Shown here: piece after piece, positions 11,207 to 23,120 of the stretch | How the letters are laid out: each line of letters begins with the position of its first letter | How positions within the stretch are numbered: the stretch's first letter is position 1 | Notes under the pieces: model-generated | The model's input: the letters and a program-made list of their open reading frames with translations, nothing else | The model's database searches: none | Told to the model about the DNA's origin: nothing | Program-made: the position numbers and the translations under genes | Assembly: GCA_021234155.1 (NCBI GenBank) | Contig: JAJEKV010000052.1 | Location: 3,032,254-3,096,253 of the forward strand | Direction of reading: 5' to 3' | DNA length: 64,000 bases | Origin: Isoetes taiwanensis | Lineage: Eukaryota > Streptophyta > Lycopodiopsida > Isoetales > Isoetaceae

Positions 11207-12896
11207 GGTTGCTTATGCTTATACTTTTTGATACTCAAGTGCCCAGAAAAAGGTATTAGGATATCAAATGCATTTTCTTTGAGATTTGCTTATGCTTGAT
11301 GCAACTCGAACTCAAAATAGACTTACCTCTACATCTGGACCACTTTGGCAAGAACCAATGCAATTGTGATGGTTGTGCTTGGTAAAGAACTTAAAAAACT
11401 GCATGTTGGTCATGGAATAATTTAAGGGCTAAACTTAGCTATTTGGCGATTTTTTAGCATATTTAAAAAAAAAAAATTGGCTAAAGTAAATGGAAAAAAT
11501 TGGAAAAAAAATAATAATTTTAGCTTAACTTTTTTCGGGACTGCACCAACCCTGGAGCTCTTTAGCCAAATGCTAGAAAGTAAGAGAGTGAAATTTTGTA
11601 TTGTTTAGCCAAACCATAGAAACTTTTAGAATGAATTTCGGGCTAGTTTAGCTAACATCATTGTAGTTTATATGAAATATATGATTAGTAGTTTAGTTTC
11701 TAGCATTATGAATTAATTTGAGTCCTAGACTTTGCTAGTTAACATTATTTTAGCATGTTTTCACAAAGAAAATGACTAAAATAAATGGAAACGATTGAAA
11801 AAAAGTATGTAATTTGGCTTAATATTTTCTGTTGGCCACACCATTGAAATTTTTGGGATGATATTTGGATTAGTTTAGCTAAATGCTAGAATGTATGAGA
11901 GGAAAAATGTGTAGAGTTTAGCTAAACCACAGAAAGTTTTGGGATTAATATCGAGCAAATTTAGCTAAAGTCATTCTGGCTAATAAGAAATATGCGATTA
12001 GTAATTTATTCCCTGATGTTGGTATACAACAGCTTACAGCTCTATTTGTCATTTATTATTGATTATTTTTTGCTACACGTGGTGAAATTTCAATGCCCAC
12101 ATATTTCTTAGATCCTTTACATGTTAAGTAAAATCACTACGTCAATTAGAATTATGATGAGATTGGTTGCTTCCCTATTTTTTGCCTGGTTAGGTTTTGA
12201 GGGGATGCATGTTTCAAGTTCCAACTAACCCTAGCAATGATTCCATTCTCAGCATAGCTTGATTCACGAACGAACGTTGAACGTTGAACGTTGGTTAGCT
12301 TGATGTAGCTCACGAATGTTGGGACAAATTTTTGTGGAAAATGCTTCCTTTATATACTTTCAACTTAGCAAAATGTTGTATTGAATGTTCATATAGAAAC
12401 AGAGAAAACATAGGTGGAAAGTATGCAAAGATGATATTCATTATCTAGGTCTACTATCAATGTCAGACTAATGTTACAAAGTACCTTAGTACCTAGATTT
12501 ATTAGCTAAGTGCCTAATATAGCATAAGAGCACTTTGCACATGATCATTACTTTTTCATACTCTCAAATCGAGATCCTAATATTGAGATGATTAATTGGC
12601 CTACAAGTCACCATAATATCTAATGTCGGTCATATTAAACTTGAAGTGAACAGCATACTGGGGAGAAGAATTTTAAGGCTTGCACAATCAAATAGTGCTA
12701 TTGCATAGTATGCATGTAAGACTGAGTAATATGATAACAAATGCTAGGAATTTGAGCTTCAAAATGACTAGAAGGGCCATGTCAGTTTACCTTGAGATTT
12801 CATAGGTGGTCAAAAAAGGCATCAAGAGGCCATCAAAGTGCAACATTTAGAATGATGAGTCTTACTTTTGCCCAGCAACGCTGGGCAATTTTCTAG

Positions 12897-13491
12897 TATT
12901 CTATGTAGATATAAGTAAAATGAATCACTTATTACCCTCATGGTATTATGGATGGTTGTTATTTGAGCATTTTAACATATACTTGTGTCCTGATTCTGTA
13001 TCGTAGATTCTTTTAGTAAATTGTGAGGTTAACATGAATTATGAACACTCCAAAAAATCATGAGACTATAGCTCGTATAGTTAGAAACTCATGGCCACAA
13101 GAATTAAGTTAAAACTTGTTATAATAAGAGAGAAATAATTCTCGAACCTCAAGCAGCTTTTTTGACCAAAATAGGGTTTGGCGGCTTCCACCAATGTCAG
13201 CTGATAGCAAGAAAACATGGGAACATAAAACTCAATGTGTTCTATGATAAACAGGCAAATACCTCCAACTTTAGCAAGGTTTAAGTCACTTTATGCTAGA
13301 AAAATTGAAGAAGGCAGTTCTGGACTGGTGCAGAGACTGCCAAATTCTCTAATGTTTGAGCAATCACCACAAGGTAGAGGTGACCCCATTGGTCTTGAAA
13401 TCCTCGGAGGTCATTAAGAAACAAGTGAAGACTCAAATGGTGGCGGTATAGTTCAAAATCGAAATTTCTGTTATGAGTTACATGGGTTTAA
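12897..13491. other. Noncoding, possible short exon of system 1
   Basis: This is the segment between Helitron C and the methyltransferase half. A 60-codon frame at 13235-13417 (contains LARFKSLYARKIEEGSSGLV) has protein-like composition and could be a linking exon, but I could not fix its splice sites. Confidence 0.3.
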
Positions 13492-15521
13492 GTGGCAGAG
13501 GTCATGTGGGCCAGTTCTGGTCCATGGATCAGGAATGGTTCCAGAGACAGGTCTAGTGTTAAAGATGAAAAACAATTCATCTTTATGGATGAGAAGGTTT
13601 TCAAGAAGTTAATGGAAGTTGCCGGACTGTGGGTGAACCGTAAGCTCAGTGACGACCATGGTGAGTTTCCGGACAAGCCATCCAAAGACTTCTTTAACAA
13701 GACCTGGCTCCGGTTGCTACGAGGTATGTCGAATGCAGAGGTGTCACAGCTGCTCGATGAGATTATAGAAGGCAAGACGTATTTAAAGGTGCAGTCAGGG
13801 TATAGCGGGAGATTTGATTGCAAACAACGGGCAACTGACATCAGAACCCTAACTTTTATGAGGCGCGAAATTTTATCTTATGCCACAAATTTGCTGCAGA
13901 AGGATTTCGATAGCTGGGAGGAATTGCTTCAGGCTTTTCCTGATTTGACTGAACAGAGAATACTTGATATATCAGATACCGATACAGAGTACGTGAAGGC
14001 TAACTATAACAAGGATCATACACTAGGTAACCTACCTGTAGCCTTTCTGGAGCCAATCAGAAATATTCTAAAGCCAGAAGAGGCTAGAAAAAGAAAAGAG
14101 AAGAAAAATATTGTCATAAGGATGGCATCCCTACTTCCTCCCCAGTGTCAGAGAATGCCACATTGATATTTATTGACATCCGAGGGATGAACAAGGTATG
14201 GGATTGCAAGAAATACACAGACCTATTTACAAGGATAGCTACCATGACTACTGCCAAAGTTTATCACTTGGTTATTATCATGCGCTCTATGAATTTGCCC
14301 AATTGCTTGTACAGTCAGAAGCAAATTCAGGGAGGTGGCCACCTGTCTTTAGGTTCTTATGAAGAAATGGGTTGGGAGAACAAACGAAGGGTGAAAGAAT
14401 ATCAGTACTATATTAGTCATATGTGCATTAACAGGAGTGATGTTCGTGTAGCACCTGTGCAACCTGAGTTGGAGCTTCGTCTATCTCCACACAACAAGGC
14501 CCCTAAAGCAACACCATTGCCTCCAATGCCGCTAACAGGTAATGAGGATGCCAATGAGAAGATAAAAAAGACGAAGTTTCAAACTCTTTTTACAGGCAAA
14601 CCAAGATACAAATGGGCGGCAATGGAAGGAGAACTTGTATTGAAATGCCAGCTGAAAACCTTGTATGCCTATTATATTGTTGATCAGCTGGTGCCCACCG
14701 ACGGTTGCGTTCTGAATTTCTTTTCGGCTGGACAGCTTCTCGTGTCGCTCTTATGCAAGGCAAAAAGAGCGTGGCCTTTGAAAGTTCAGGTAAAGTGTGC
14801 CGTTTCCTGAGGGCCTTCTTGGAAACGCTTGAGAAAATGGCCAGTCAAACTACGGGGGGATCTGAAGAAGAGGAGAAAGCAGAGAATGCTGAGCCTAATC
14901 CTTTGCTGCCCAACATCAGTATTACCCAAAACACAGATATATCAGGGTTGGATACCATTTTGGATAACCTCGATGCTAAATCCTACAAGGAGAGAATGCA
15001 AGAAACAAAGCGCTTGCTGGACGGAAAAAGGTATTGAAGCTCTCGAGCCCACTTTTCAAAAATTAAGTGCACTGAATGAGAAGATTGATGGGTACATGCC
15101 ATTCTTGACAGGCGAACATAAGTTTGAATACATGGGCGTAGAGCACATGGAAATAGACCAACAGCACATGGAAACAGACCAACAGCACATGGAAACAGAC
15201 CAAGATGAGGCTGTTGGGACACAAGAGCATCAGGTACACTGCAAGAAGCAGAAGCTCTTTCATCCACACGAGATTGCTACTCAATCGGAGAAGGAACTTA
15301 TAGGCGTGAATGGTGCAGAGGAGAGTGAAAATGCGGTGCCTGATTCACATGTGGAGCGCATCGCAAAGGCCATGGGTGTTGAGATTCCAGAGGTCACAGG
15401 TTATTCAGAGATGGACACAACACAAACTATAGAATTGGGTAGAGCGCATGTCATCCGCATGGCCAATGAAATGGGTGTGATACCTGATAGTGTATCTGAA
15501 ACACAATCACGAGAATTATAA
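13492..15521 (+). pseudogene. Methyltransferase-like half of system 1 (degenerate)
   Basis: Three overlapping frames read as one protein. Frame 1 (13492-14166) is a helical region, with SWEELLQAFPDLTEQRI aligning to TWEKVKELYPTWSSDEKI of the gene at 21015-25146, then a K/E-rich stretch. Frame 2 (14145-14810) carries NATLIFIDIRG where the other gene has NYSLCIADIPYG (motif IV). Near 14725 the reading moves to a third frame: VLNFFSAG is followed by ASRVALMQGKKSVAFESSG, a motif I-like glycine loop. From about 15035 the tail reads to ...SETQSREL at 15521. So motif IV precedes motif I (permuted order), but the catalytic Pro-Tyr is replaced by Arg-Gly and the SAM loop is eroded. An acceptor-like cttcctccccag ends at 14143. 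The frame changes near 14140, 14725 and 15035 suggest a pseudogene. Homology to the second gene is by eye. Confidence 0.55.
15144..15203 (+). repeat. 21-bp in-frame repeat (HMETDQQ), three copies
   Basis: Three tandem 21-bp units encode HMEIDQQ, HMETDQQ and HMETDQD in the acidic C-terminal part of the system 1 protein. The unit length is a multiple of three, so copy changes keep the frame. Confidence 0.85.
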
Positions 15522-16462
15522 TTGCATTCCTCAAGAATGATTACTGTACATTACTTCCTTCAATGGAAATTTTTGTTTCAGGAATATGTATTACCATATC
15601 TTTTTGTCCCTACTACTACTTCGTGCATGTTTAATGTTAAAAATAATCGCGGCCGCGATCCTCTGTGGCAAATACATAGCTTTAAATACTGAAATGTTTG
15701 TGCTATGCTTGCTCCACTGTACCTATTTTGTACGTAATGCTCTCATATGGTTTTAATAAAAAGCTCATTATTTTGTCTCTTTTCTGCTGCGAAAGATCGC
15801 GTTCGCGATTCTTGCGATAAGATAGAGCATTCCCTCCTACTACATTCTACTCACGATGGATCTTTGCATGAGCTGTAAAAACTATATTTCCGAACAACAC
15901 CGAATCATTGGTAGAATTTGTACAAAAAAATGCCAACTTTTACTCAGTTGCTAGTAGTTTCTGCACTATATGGCTAACCACGAACCTATTTCATGCTAAA
16001 CGAGAATTCCAAATTTCTCTAATTAATTAATTCATGCTTAATGGGGCTTTTTGGTAGCATAGATTAGTGTGCAGGTGCATGGAGCAACATAAGTTTTGTT
16101 AATATTTTCATCCATGGCTACGGATCCGGCTGTGTCATTTCCACAACTCCAGATTTTCATATAATTCTCTAAATAAAGATAGAATTCTACTCGTTTTTGT
16201 CAATAAATAAAAAAATTAGGAACAAGAATGAGGTGCTTTTTGGTGAAGGTAACAGAAGTAATGGATGCAGCTGGGCCTTTCAAAAAGCTACCTGGCACTA
16301 CAATTTGAAATTAGCTAAAGCCCAATTCTACAAGTCCTTCTAAACTCTATGATCCAGATCTTGACAAATTCTCTGTTTAAAGTCATCCCATCGAGTCTCT
16401 GGCCAGCTGGCGCTGCCTGCAAGAATGGGATCTGTAAGTTCCTTTCTACATTATACAAGGAT
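15522..16462. other. 3' flank of system 1, no clear gene
   Basis: AT-rich. It contains the palindromes at 15646 and 15796. A 40-codon open stretch near 16215-16340 (NKNEVLFGEGNRSNGC) is not recognised. It ends with GGAT (16459-16462), the left target duplication of the transposon that follows. Confidence 0.45.
15646..15659. repeat. Palindrome ATCGCGGCCGCGAT, copy 2
   Basis: Identical to the 14-mer at 455-468. A variant with TT at the centre (ATCGCGTTCGCGAT) follows at 15796-15809, exactly 150 bp start to start. Both lie downstream of the system 1 stop codon. Confidence 0.85.
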
Positions 16463-16493
16463 AACAAGGTGACGGTGCAAACGCACTAATGAC
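16463..16493 (+). repeat. Left 31-bp terminal inverted repeat
   Basis: Pairs without mismatch with 28364-28394. It overlaps a hairpin: GTGCAAACGCA (16475-16485) and TGCGTTTGCAC (16495-16505) form an 11-bp stem around a 9-nt loop. The right end lacks this second stem arm. Confidence 0.95.
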
Positions 16494-16821
16494 TTGCGTT
16501 TGCACTAATAAAAAGCATCTTTCAAAGATTCCCTAAGATACCCTTAAATTCAGCCACTTTTGGGGGGTCAATTAAAAAAATGACCCTAAATTTACGAATT
16601 CGGTAGCCATTTTAGGGGTCAAAATTACCAAAAAATTGGCGTCTTATTAATTTGACATCCCCATTTTAGGTATGAAAATAATAATTTAATTTAGTTGTTT
16701 TAGGTACACATTCAGAAAGTCGCAAAATGAAACAACGAGCAAATTCTTGACAAAATTTAAAGACAGAAACCATAAAATGGAGCCGTATACATTTTTTATT
16801 GCTCAAGGAGCAGCACACATG

Positions 16822-16898
16822 CTATGCGCGCATAGGCAAGGCACAAAAATAGTTTGCTACAAAAGAAACAAAAATTGCAAAATGCTATGCGCGCATAG
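16822..16898. repeat. Two CTATGCGCGCATAG palindromes near the left end
   Basis: Exact copies start at 16822 and 16885 (63 bp apart), between the left terminus and the 3' end of the DUF7869-type gene. They are the leftmost sites of the set. Confidence 0.95.
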
Positions 16899-16966
16899 CA
16901 GGGATCCTAAGTTTGAAAGACAAACATTGTACAAACTAGTCATGTACAGCTGTACAAATATTCAAA

Positions 16967-19900
16967 TTACACGAGTAGCTTACGCCCTTTAAGAAGAGCA
17001 GGTATTGGAATGTCGTCGTACTCATCAATGCCTTCAGACTGGTGATCACTCTCCTCATTGACACTCTCCTCAATATCGCTTGAAGTGGTGGAAGAGCTAA
17101 CCGCTGGAACGCTGTCCTCGTCTTGTTCAGCTTCGTCCTCGCTATCCTCGCAGAAAGACTTCAACAAGTTTATTGTTGTTCTGCGAAGTCTGTTATCAAC
17201 CTTTAAAGTAAAATCGTAAGCCAAGACTTGAGTTTCAGCCAGGTCCAGATTGTCTAAGTGATTCTTATTCACCGTTTTCCGTCCTTTCTTAAAAGGAATT
17301 ATCACAGGATCATACCGACCAACGAATGGATCTGTATCCTTAGTGGCATACCAGTGAACTTTTATCACTGAGGGTAGGTTGCCTTTATAAACAATGTCTT
17401 TAACCCTTGCAATCCAAAAAGGACGTTCTTCGTCATCGTCAGTTGAAGGTACAACCACTAGCATTCCTTTCTGCAGATCTGCAAGTTTCTCTGGAGTTTG
17501 ACCTTCCTTTTTCTTGAGTGCACGTCGAGATCCCAGGTACATTGCACGATCAACGGGCTCCTTGTTGATAACAAGATTGATAATGATTCTTACGCAATTC
17601 CTTGGGCATCCTCAGCAGGAGGAGAGGTTTGGCTACCAGGCCAACAAAAAGGAATCTCCAAAGTGATGTTGTTTAAGGACATGGTCACGTCTTTCATGGT
17701 TTCAAAGAAATTTTCCCACCAGCCCTTTTCTTCCTCATTAAAGTACTTAAAACACGAGCTTATGCTTTTCTCCATGCTGGATAGTGAGACAAGAGGATTC
17801 TTGTCTTTGTTCTTCTCAGTGTTGTTTATGGCACTCTTCAGTGGCTGCTGAATGGCTCTTCTCATTTCTTTAACTTCAGGAACACGTCTCAAGAATTGTA
17901 ACCCTGCCTCTGGAAGCCAGGATGCAGAAGTTACAAAGTACTTTCCTTGAAGAATGGCATTACCTTCTTTGAGAAAGAACTTCACATGATGCTGAAAGGT
18001 CAAATTATTCAACTTGTGAATAGCAGGACCTGTGTCAGACTGTCGTTGGAAAATAAATTCATGAAAATCACAAGTCTCGCTAAGCACTTCGACAACTGGA
18101 GTTGGATTGTAGGCTTTCTCGATCACACTGCACAAAGAGTACAGACAAAATGCCTTTTTCCTGCGCAACCTTACAGAAAATCGACTGAACATTTGGTCTA
18201 TTTGATCATGCGTGTGGCCAACAAGTAAGAAGCCAACCTTGACCTTTCGGAAGATACCTAATTGGACCAGCATTGCACAGTAGGCAAATAGAACTTGGTT
18301 TTTATTTTCCCTGCTTGTATTGTCTAGCTGTATGTAGAGCACTGAAGGCAACTTCTCCGTTGCCAGAAGAATCTTGTTCAGTATTGTGACCGTGAGATTA
18401 GGATCACTGTGTATATTTGGGTACCTCAAAAATACTCTGCACTTAACCACGCCCTGAAAAACTAAAGCACCAACTAGATGCAACTTCAGGAAGTCAGCTT
18501 CATCTAAATCCTTAGGAACATTTATAAAATGAGGAAGGGACGTCTTCTTTTGATCCATGCCATCTATTACCACAGACATGTATTCAAGAGGCCTCTCCAA
18601 AGCTTTTTTTCTGTGTTTTGCAAGCTTCTTTCTTTCCAGGGCTTGAGCCTCTCTGTGTTTCTGTAATTGTTGAGTTATTTGATCTGCAACCAAAGACATT
18701 TGTCAATATCACAGTCACTTGCTTTGCTATGCGCGCATAGACACAATGACACGTATTTAGTTTTTCGCTATGTGCGCATAGACAAGCGACCAGGGTACAT
18801 AAAGCATGCTATGCGCGCATAGAGAAGCGACAAGAAAACAGAAGCATGCTATGCGCGCATAGACAAGCGACCAGAAAATAGGAAGCATGCTATGCGCGCA
18901 TAGACAAGCGACCAGAAAATAGGAAGCATGCTATGCGCGCATAGACAAGCGACCCGAAAATAGGAAGCATGCTATGCGCGCATAGACAAGCGACCAGAAA
19001 ATAGGAAGCATGCTATGCGCGCATAGACAAGTGACCAGAAAATAGGAAGCACGCTATGCGCGCATAGACCAAAGTCCTTGCTTTATAAACTGTGCTATGC
19101 GCGCATAGACAAAAGACAAATCTAGTTAACCTGTGTTACGAGCGCATAGATATGGGAACCGTAATTTGAATCAAAGAACGTACTTTTCTCGGGAAGATTC
19201 TTTGCCATGGACCTTTTCTCCAATACAGAACATGTAGAACATACTGAGAACCGGTGCCTTTTTGGGATCCTAACAAGATTGAATTCTTGCTTCCACAATC
19301 TTAAGAAGTAAGAGTAGGATATGAACGACTGACTTGAAGACTGGAAGAGATCTCTGTACATGATGTAGACTTCTTTCTTGGTAATGCTGTCCGTAAGATG
19401 ATGAACAGGACTGTTGGGTAGTCGCTCACAGTTTGAGTCAAAGAAGCCCACCAACCATGCTTTTGCTTCCAAGCAGTGCACACCAACTACTTTCTTTGGG
19501 TGACAGTAGTCGTCAATGCATGGATTTCTGTCTAACCGTCTTTGTACCCTTGACATGCGACAACTTCCAATGGCATGTATTCTTTTGAAAGCCAGCTGGC
19601 AAACAGTTACATTCAACTCATAGTATGAAAAACTGTCGCCTCGCTCAGGCATCACGTGATATGCTAGGTAGGATTCCTGGTCACCTTTAGACATTGACAA
19701 GAAGGATTGTCTTGTTTGCCTTAAGGACGAAAAAGGGAAGTTCATTATACACTTCTTTTGACAACAAGCCAGACGCCTTAGCTGCCTCATGTAAGTTAGT
19801 CCCATTAACCGATTTCGCAAAACTGTCCTAAATGCCCTTACTGTAGGGTCCCTCTTAAATCTCTTTTGCACCGGGCCAGTATTTCTCGAGTCGAAAGCTC

Positions 19901-20357
19901 GGGGGCTGTTCTGGCTGGAGCCTATATAGGTCTTTCTGGAGTACAAACAGGCTCGTCTTCAATAGTTGTGTCGTTAACCTTCTCGCTCTCAACCGAGGAA
20001 CATGGAAACAATGTTCTAGATTTCCTCCTTAACATTTGTAGGTCATCCTCGGCCGACCCTTTGGGTTAACGAGGGCCTTTTTCACGTTGAAGAGGTCTCT
20101 ACGTAATCAATTATGTTTTGCAAGGAACGTTGCAATTCCTGTAGAGGTGAAGGAGTTTCAAAAATTGAGTGGGTCGTGGTGAGTAGGTGAGGCCGAGGGA
20201 AACGCGTCTTGTCGAGTGAGGAGGGAGATGGTGTTCTAAACACGTAAGAACGCCGTAAAACGTGTGTTGGTGAAGGAGTTTGAAAGGAGGTGGCACAATC
20301 AATAGACCGGCGCATTGCTGTATTGGCGACAAAGAAACAAAGCTTCCGGATGGACAT
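16967..20357 (-). CDS. DUF7869-type transposon protein
   Basis: A multi-exon minus-strand gene. The probable first exon (20357 to about 20082) has repeated F-x-TPSP motifs. The next block (19946 to a GTACGT donor at 19182) carries FSYYELNVTVCQLAFKRIHA, RVQRRLD and a Cys pair (FSVCSTCSVL), matching the N-terminal half of DUF7869 proteins. After an intron full of palindromes, the exon from 18683 to about 17590 has VVIDGMDQ, YIQLDNTSRENKN and VGHTHDQIDQMFSRF, which are the family signature and plausible RNase H-like acidic positions. The last block (17542-16967) has an SH3/Tudor-like FWIARVKDI...IKVHWYA region, an acidic tail and a TAA stop. Frame changes near 19925 and 17580 leave it unclear whether the gene is intact. 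It is the likely transposase by elimination and domain type, acting in the nucleus on the element's ends. Confidence 0.7.
18727..19149. repeat. Palindrome array A, 11 sites at 41-bp steps
   Basis: Starts at 18727, 18768 (variant), 18809, 18849, 18890, 18931, 18972, 19013, 19054, 19095 and 19136 (degenerate). All steps are 41 bp except one of 40. The spacer over most of the array resembles ACAAGCGACCAGAAAATAGG. The array fills an intron of the DUF7869-type gene (18684-19182). Confidence 0.95.
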
Positions 20358-21014
20358 CCACGAAATCTTAGATCTTCACCGCTTTGTCGGGTGTCTTTGA
20401 ACCCCTCGAGGCAATAATGTAAGATTCGAAGGCGGAGATAGGAAACTTTTTCTTGAGTGGCTGCCGTCCATGCTGCAAATGGACAAAAATACCATTCGTA
20501 AAACAAACATGCACCACACCTACTATGCATGTACTAAGTAAGGAAGTACACTAACTAATTAAAATAGAAATAATAGTATCTTGCCTATGCGCGCATAGCC
20601 CGGGTGTAAGATGAACTCTCGTTCCATGCGCGCATAGACAAGATATCAAAAATTACCGCGTGAGAGATAAGCCTCGTTACCTACTTGAGCCGTGGAAGAC
20701 GATTAATAAATTCTATAGCTCAAGCGAAGGAAGACAAGATAAGATACGAAACTGTAAAGGAAGAGCGGGGAAGACGAAGAGACTTTGTGTGGGTTTGACA
20801 CTCCATAAAGGACTGCATGAAATGAAACGCTATACTCTTCATGCATAATCTCATAGAGAATATCCAAGTACTAACATAGACAATAAATAGGAAAGAAGGG
20901 CGCACATTTCTGCATACAGACCGACGCTCCTGGGCCCTCGACCTCCGCCTTCACACTCACTCCACTTTTTTTTACCTATCGAATTCTATAAGAAGCTGCA
21001 TAGACACGCGGCAA
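20358..21014. promoter_or_regulatory. Shared 5' region between the two divergent genes
   Basis: About 660 bp separate the likely start of the DUF7869-type gene (20357, minus) from the first ATG of the methyltransferase gene (21015, plus). It holds an exact palindrome at 20585 and the variant CCATGCGCGCATAG at 20624. A bidirectional promoter is inferred from position only; no specific TATA box or start site is claimed. Confidence 0.45.
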
Positions 21015-21207
21015 ATGGCAGGTGGAAGGTACGTCAAGATCTTAGCTGCTACTTAATTAGCTCACTTTTAAATGTTTTTTGTGCATTATTTGCTTCATTT
21101 GGCTGCCTCCAAAATGATTAAAAATGTCAATTTCTTAAGTATTTCTGGCCTTCTTCCTCTGTTCTAGGTATTTTTTGTTTGGTTTGAGTCTTTTTTTTAA
21201 GCTTTGC

Positions 21208-21468
21208 CTATGGGCGCATAGACACAAAGCTTTTTTCTTAGGCTTTGCCTATGCGCGCATAGACACAAAGCTTTTTTCTTAGGCTTTGCCTATGCGCGCA
21301 TAGACACAAAGCTTTTTTCTTAGGTTTTTGCCTATCTTGCCAAGATAGACACAAAGCTTTTTCTTAGGGCTTTGCCTATAACGATAGACACAAAGTTTTT
21401 TTTCACGCTTTGCCTATGCGCGATAGACACAAAGTTTTTTTCTTAAGCTTTTGCCTATGCCAAGATAG
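21208..21468. repeat. Palindrome array B, seven sites in intron 1
   Basis: Starts at 21208 (variant CTATGGGCGCATAG), 21249 and 21290 (exact), then decayed sites at 21332, 21375, 21414 and 21455. Steps are 41, 41, 42, 43, 39 and 41 bp. The spacer resembles ACACAAAGCTTTTTTCTTAG, unrelated to array A. The decayed copies at 21332 and 21414 keep inverted symmetry around changed centres. A further exact site lies at 21529, before the exon 2 acceptor. Confidence 0.9.
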
Positions 21469-22192
21469 ACACAAAGCTTTTTTCTTTTGTAGTATGCCTG
21501 TCACTATTGAATTGGTTGAATTGGTTGGCTATGCGCGCATAGGAAAATGATGTCTTAATACTTTACTGTTCTTAATATTTCAGTAAGAAGAAAAACCTTG
21601 CACGGGGTAGCCAGGATGATGCAGGTGTATCCTCCCAAAAGGTCGCCAAGAAGAGGAGAACGCCGAAGGATCCAAGTCAGGATGTTTTGGCTCCAAGTCA
21701 GCAGCATTTTCAGGAGGCCGATGATGGCTCCTATTTTTGTAAGGATCAGCAGTGGTTGCTTGTCAGGGGTACCGGTAAACCAGCAACTGTGCATTTTTTA
21801 TATTTATACATTTGTTCTGCGACTGGCAAGCAAACACAGGACCTAGAAAGCTTCAGAAGATGTGGCAGGCTTATAGATGTTGAGCTGTTTGGTATGTACC
21901 ACATCAAGTGCACGACCACCACCAAGGGCAGTCAACATATATATTCTGTGGATAGTTCATTTTTTAAGCTGAGTTTGTCTTCTCCGGAAGATATGCAAGG
22001 CTACATTCAGGCAAGAATGAAGAGTAAAATTGTAAGTGTTATTTTCCTGCACGAGAAGACTTTACCAACATGTTTGGTCTATGACATCATAGGTTTTGTT
22101 TGCAGGATCTTCTTTCTATACTAAAAGATCTTCTTTTGAACAAGGATCATCTGTTAAGTTCTAGCGCACCTCCTACTAAGCTGCTGAAGGAT

Positions 22193-22238
22193 GCCATGCC
22201 ATCTCCTGCCAAGCTGCCATGCCATCTCCTGCCAAGCT
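22193..22238 (+). repeat. Exact 23-bp tandem duplication, frame-breaking
   Basis: The 23-mer at 22193-22215 is repeated exactly at 22216-22238. Because 23 is not a multiple of three, the reading from exon start 22106 ends in TAA just after the repeat. With one copy, the frame runs directly into ISRISETVELATVDED and the ParB-like domain. Confidence 0.9.
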
Positions 22239-23120
22239 AATCATCTCCAGAATCTCAGAAACTGTTGAGTTGGCAACAGTGGATGAAGATGAACCTTCGG
22301 AATCCGAATCTGAGGAGGAAGAGTTTGAGGTTGAAGTGGTGGAGAGGCCCAGAAAAAAGAAAGCCAAAAGAAATTATTACAAGGCAGGCCTGGTGACTGA
22401 CATTGCTCCACCAACTAGCAAGGCATCAAGACAAGGCACTAAGGTAACTTTGCCTCCAGCACCGGGTACAAGGATTGCCAGTAAGAAAAAAGACATGGCT
22501 TCTAGGAAGCTCGAAGAAATTGAGCTGAGATGTCGTGTGCCTGGGATCGTGCACCTGCAGGTTGATTGTGTTAAGTTGTGCCCAAAGGATGAGTCTGGCG
22601 AGAGACCTTTGCATGTAAGAAAAATTTACTCTGGTCATTTGTCTGCTCTTAAGGAACGTATAAGGGACAGACCAAATGCAGCTACAGCACCACACATTTG
22701 CATTGTTGACCCTTCCCAGTGCACGGAAAGGGATTCGTTTGTAAAGGAAGAGGATGAAAGCTACAGATATTTTGTTTTGGGTGGCACTCACAGCTTTAAG
22801 GCGAGGAGGCAGCTTTATAAAGAAACTAAAGAGCACTGCTTCTCTCAAATATTTGCATTTGTTTACGTGGGTGTCACTGACTCTGAAGCCAAGTTGCTTG
22901 CTATGAGCCACAATGTGGACAATGAATATCGGATGAGCATGAGCTTCATTGATAAAATTAAGTTTATGCACAAGGAATACGAGCTTTTTAGGTCGGAGCA
23001 TAAGGGTGACAAAGATATAAAGGATGATCAAAACCTATATCTGGCTCTTAAAGAGCAGTGTGGTACAGAGTGCTGCTTAACGTACAACTCCAGTGATGCC
23101 AGAGCATCTCTTGTGAAGTA

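Larger units (their letters stand above)
8375..12896 (+). mobile_element. Helitron C, non-autonomous
   Basis: It starts TCCTTTATTATAAAGTTTTA at 8375, directly after Helitron B's CTAG. It ends with GCCCAGC-AAC-GCTGGGC (12870-12886), AATTTT and CTAG (12893-12896), followed by T. The 4.5 kb hold no Rep/helicase frame. Inside are three ~40-bp copies of an SSR-like unit around TTCCGGCTATG (8620-8725), a (CTTATG)n run (11173-11206) and one unrecognised open frame (10021-10437, minus). Confidence 0.8.

Noticed and set aside
18727-19149. CRISPR-like look of regularly spaced repeats
   Set aside because: The repeat is only the 14-bp palindrome, the spacers are near-identical rather than unique, and the context is a eukaryotic transposon intron.
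22426-23031. 201-codon minus-strand frame opposite the ParB-like exon
   Set aside because: The plus strand shows the homology with system 1 and the splice sites; the reverse frame has no recognisable motif.
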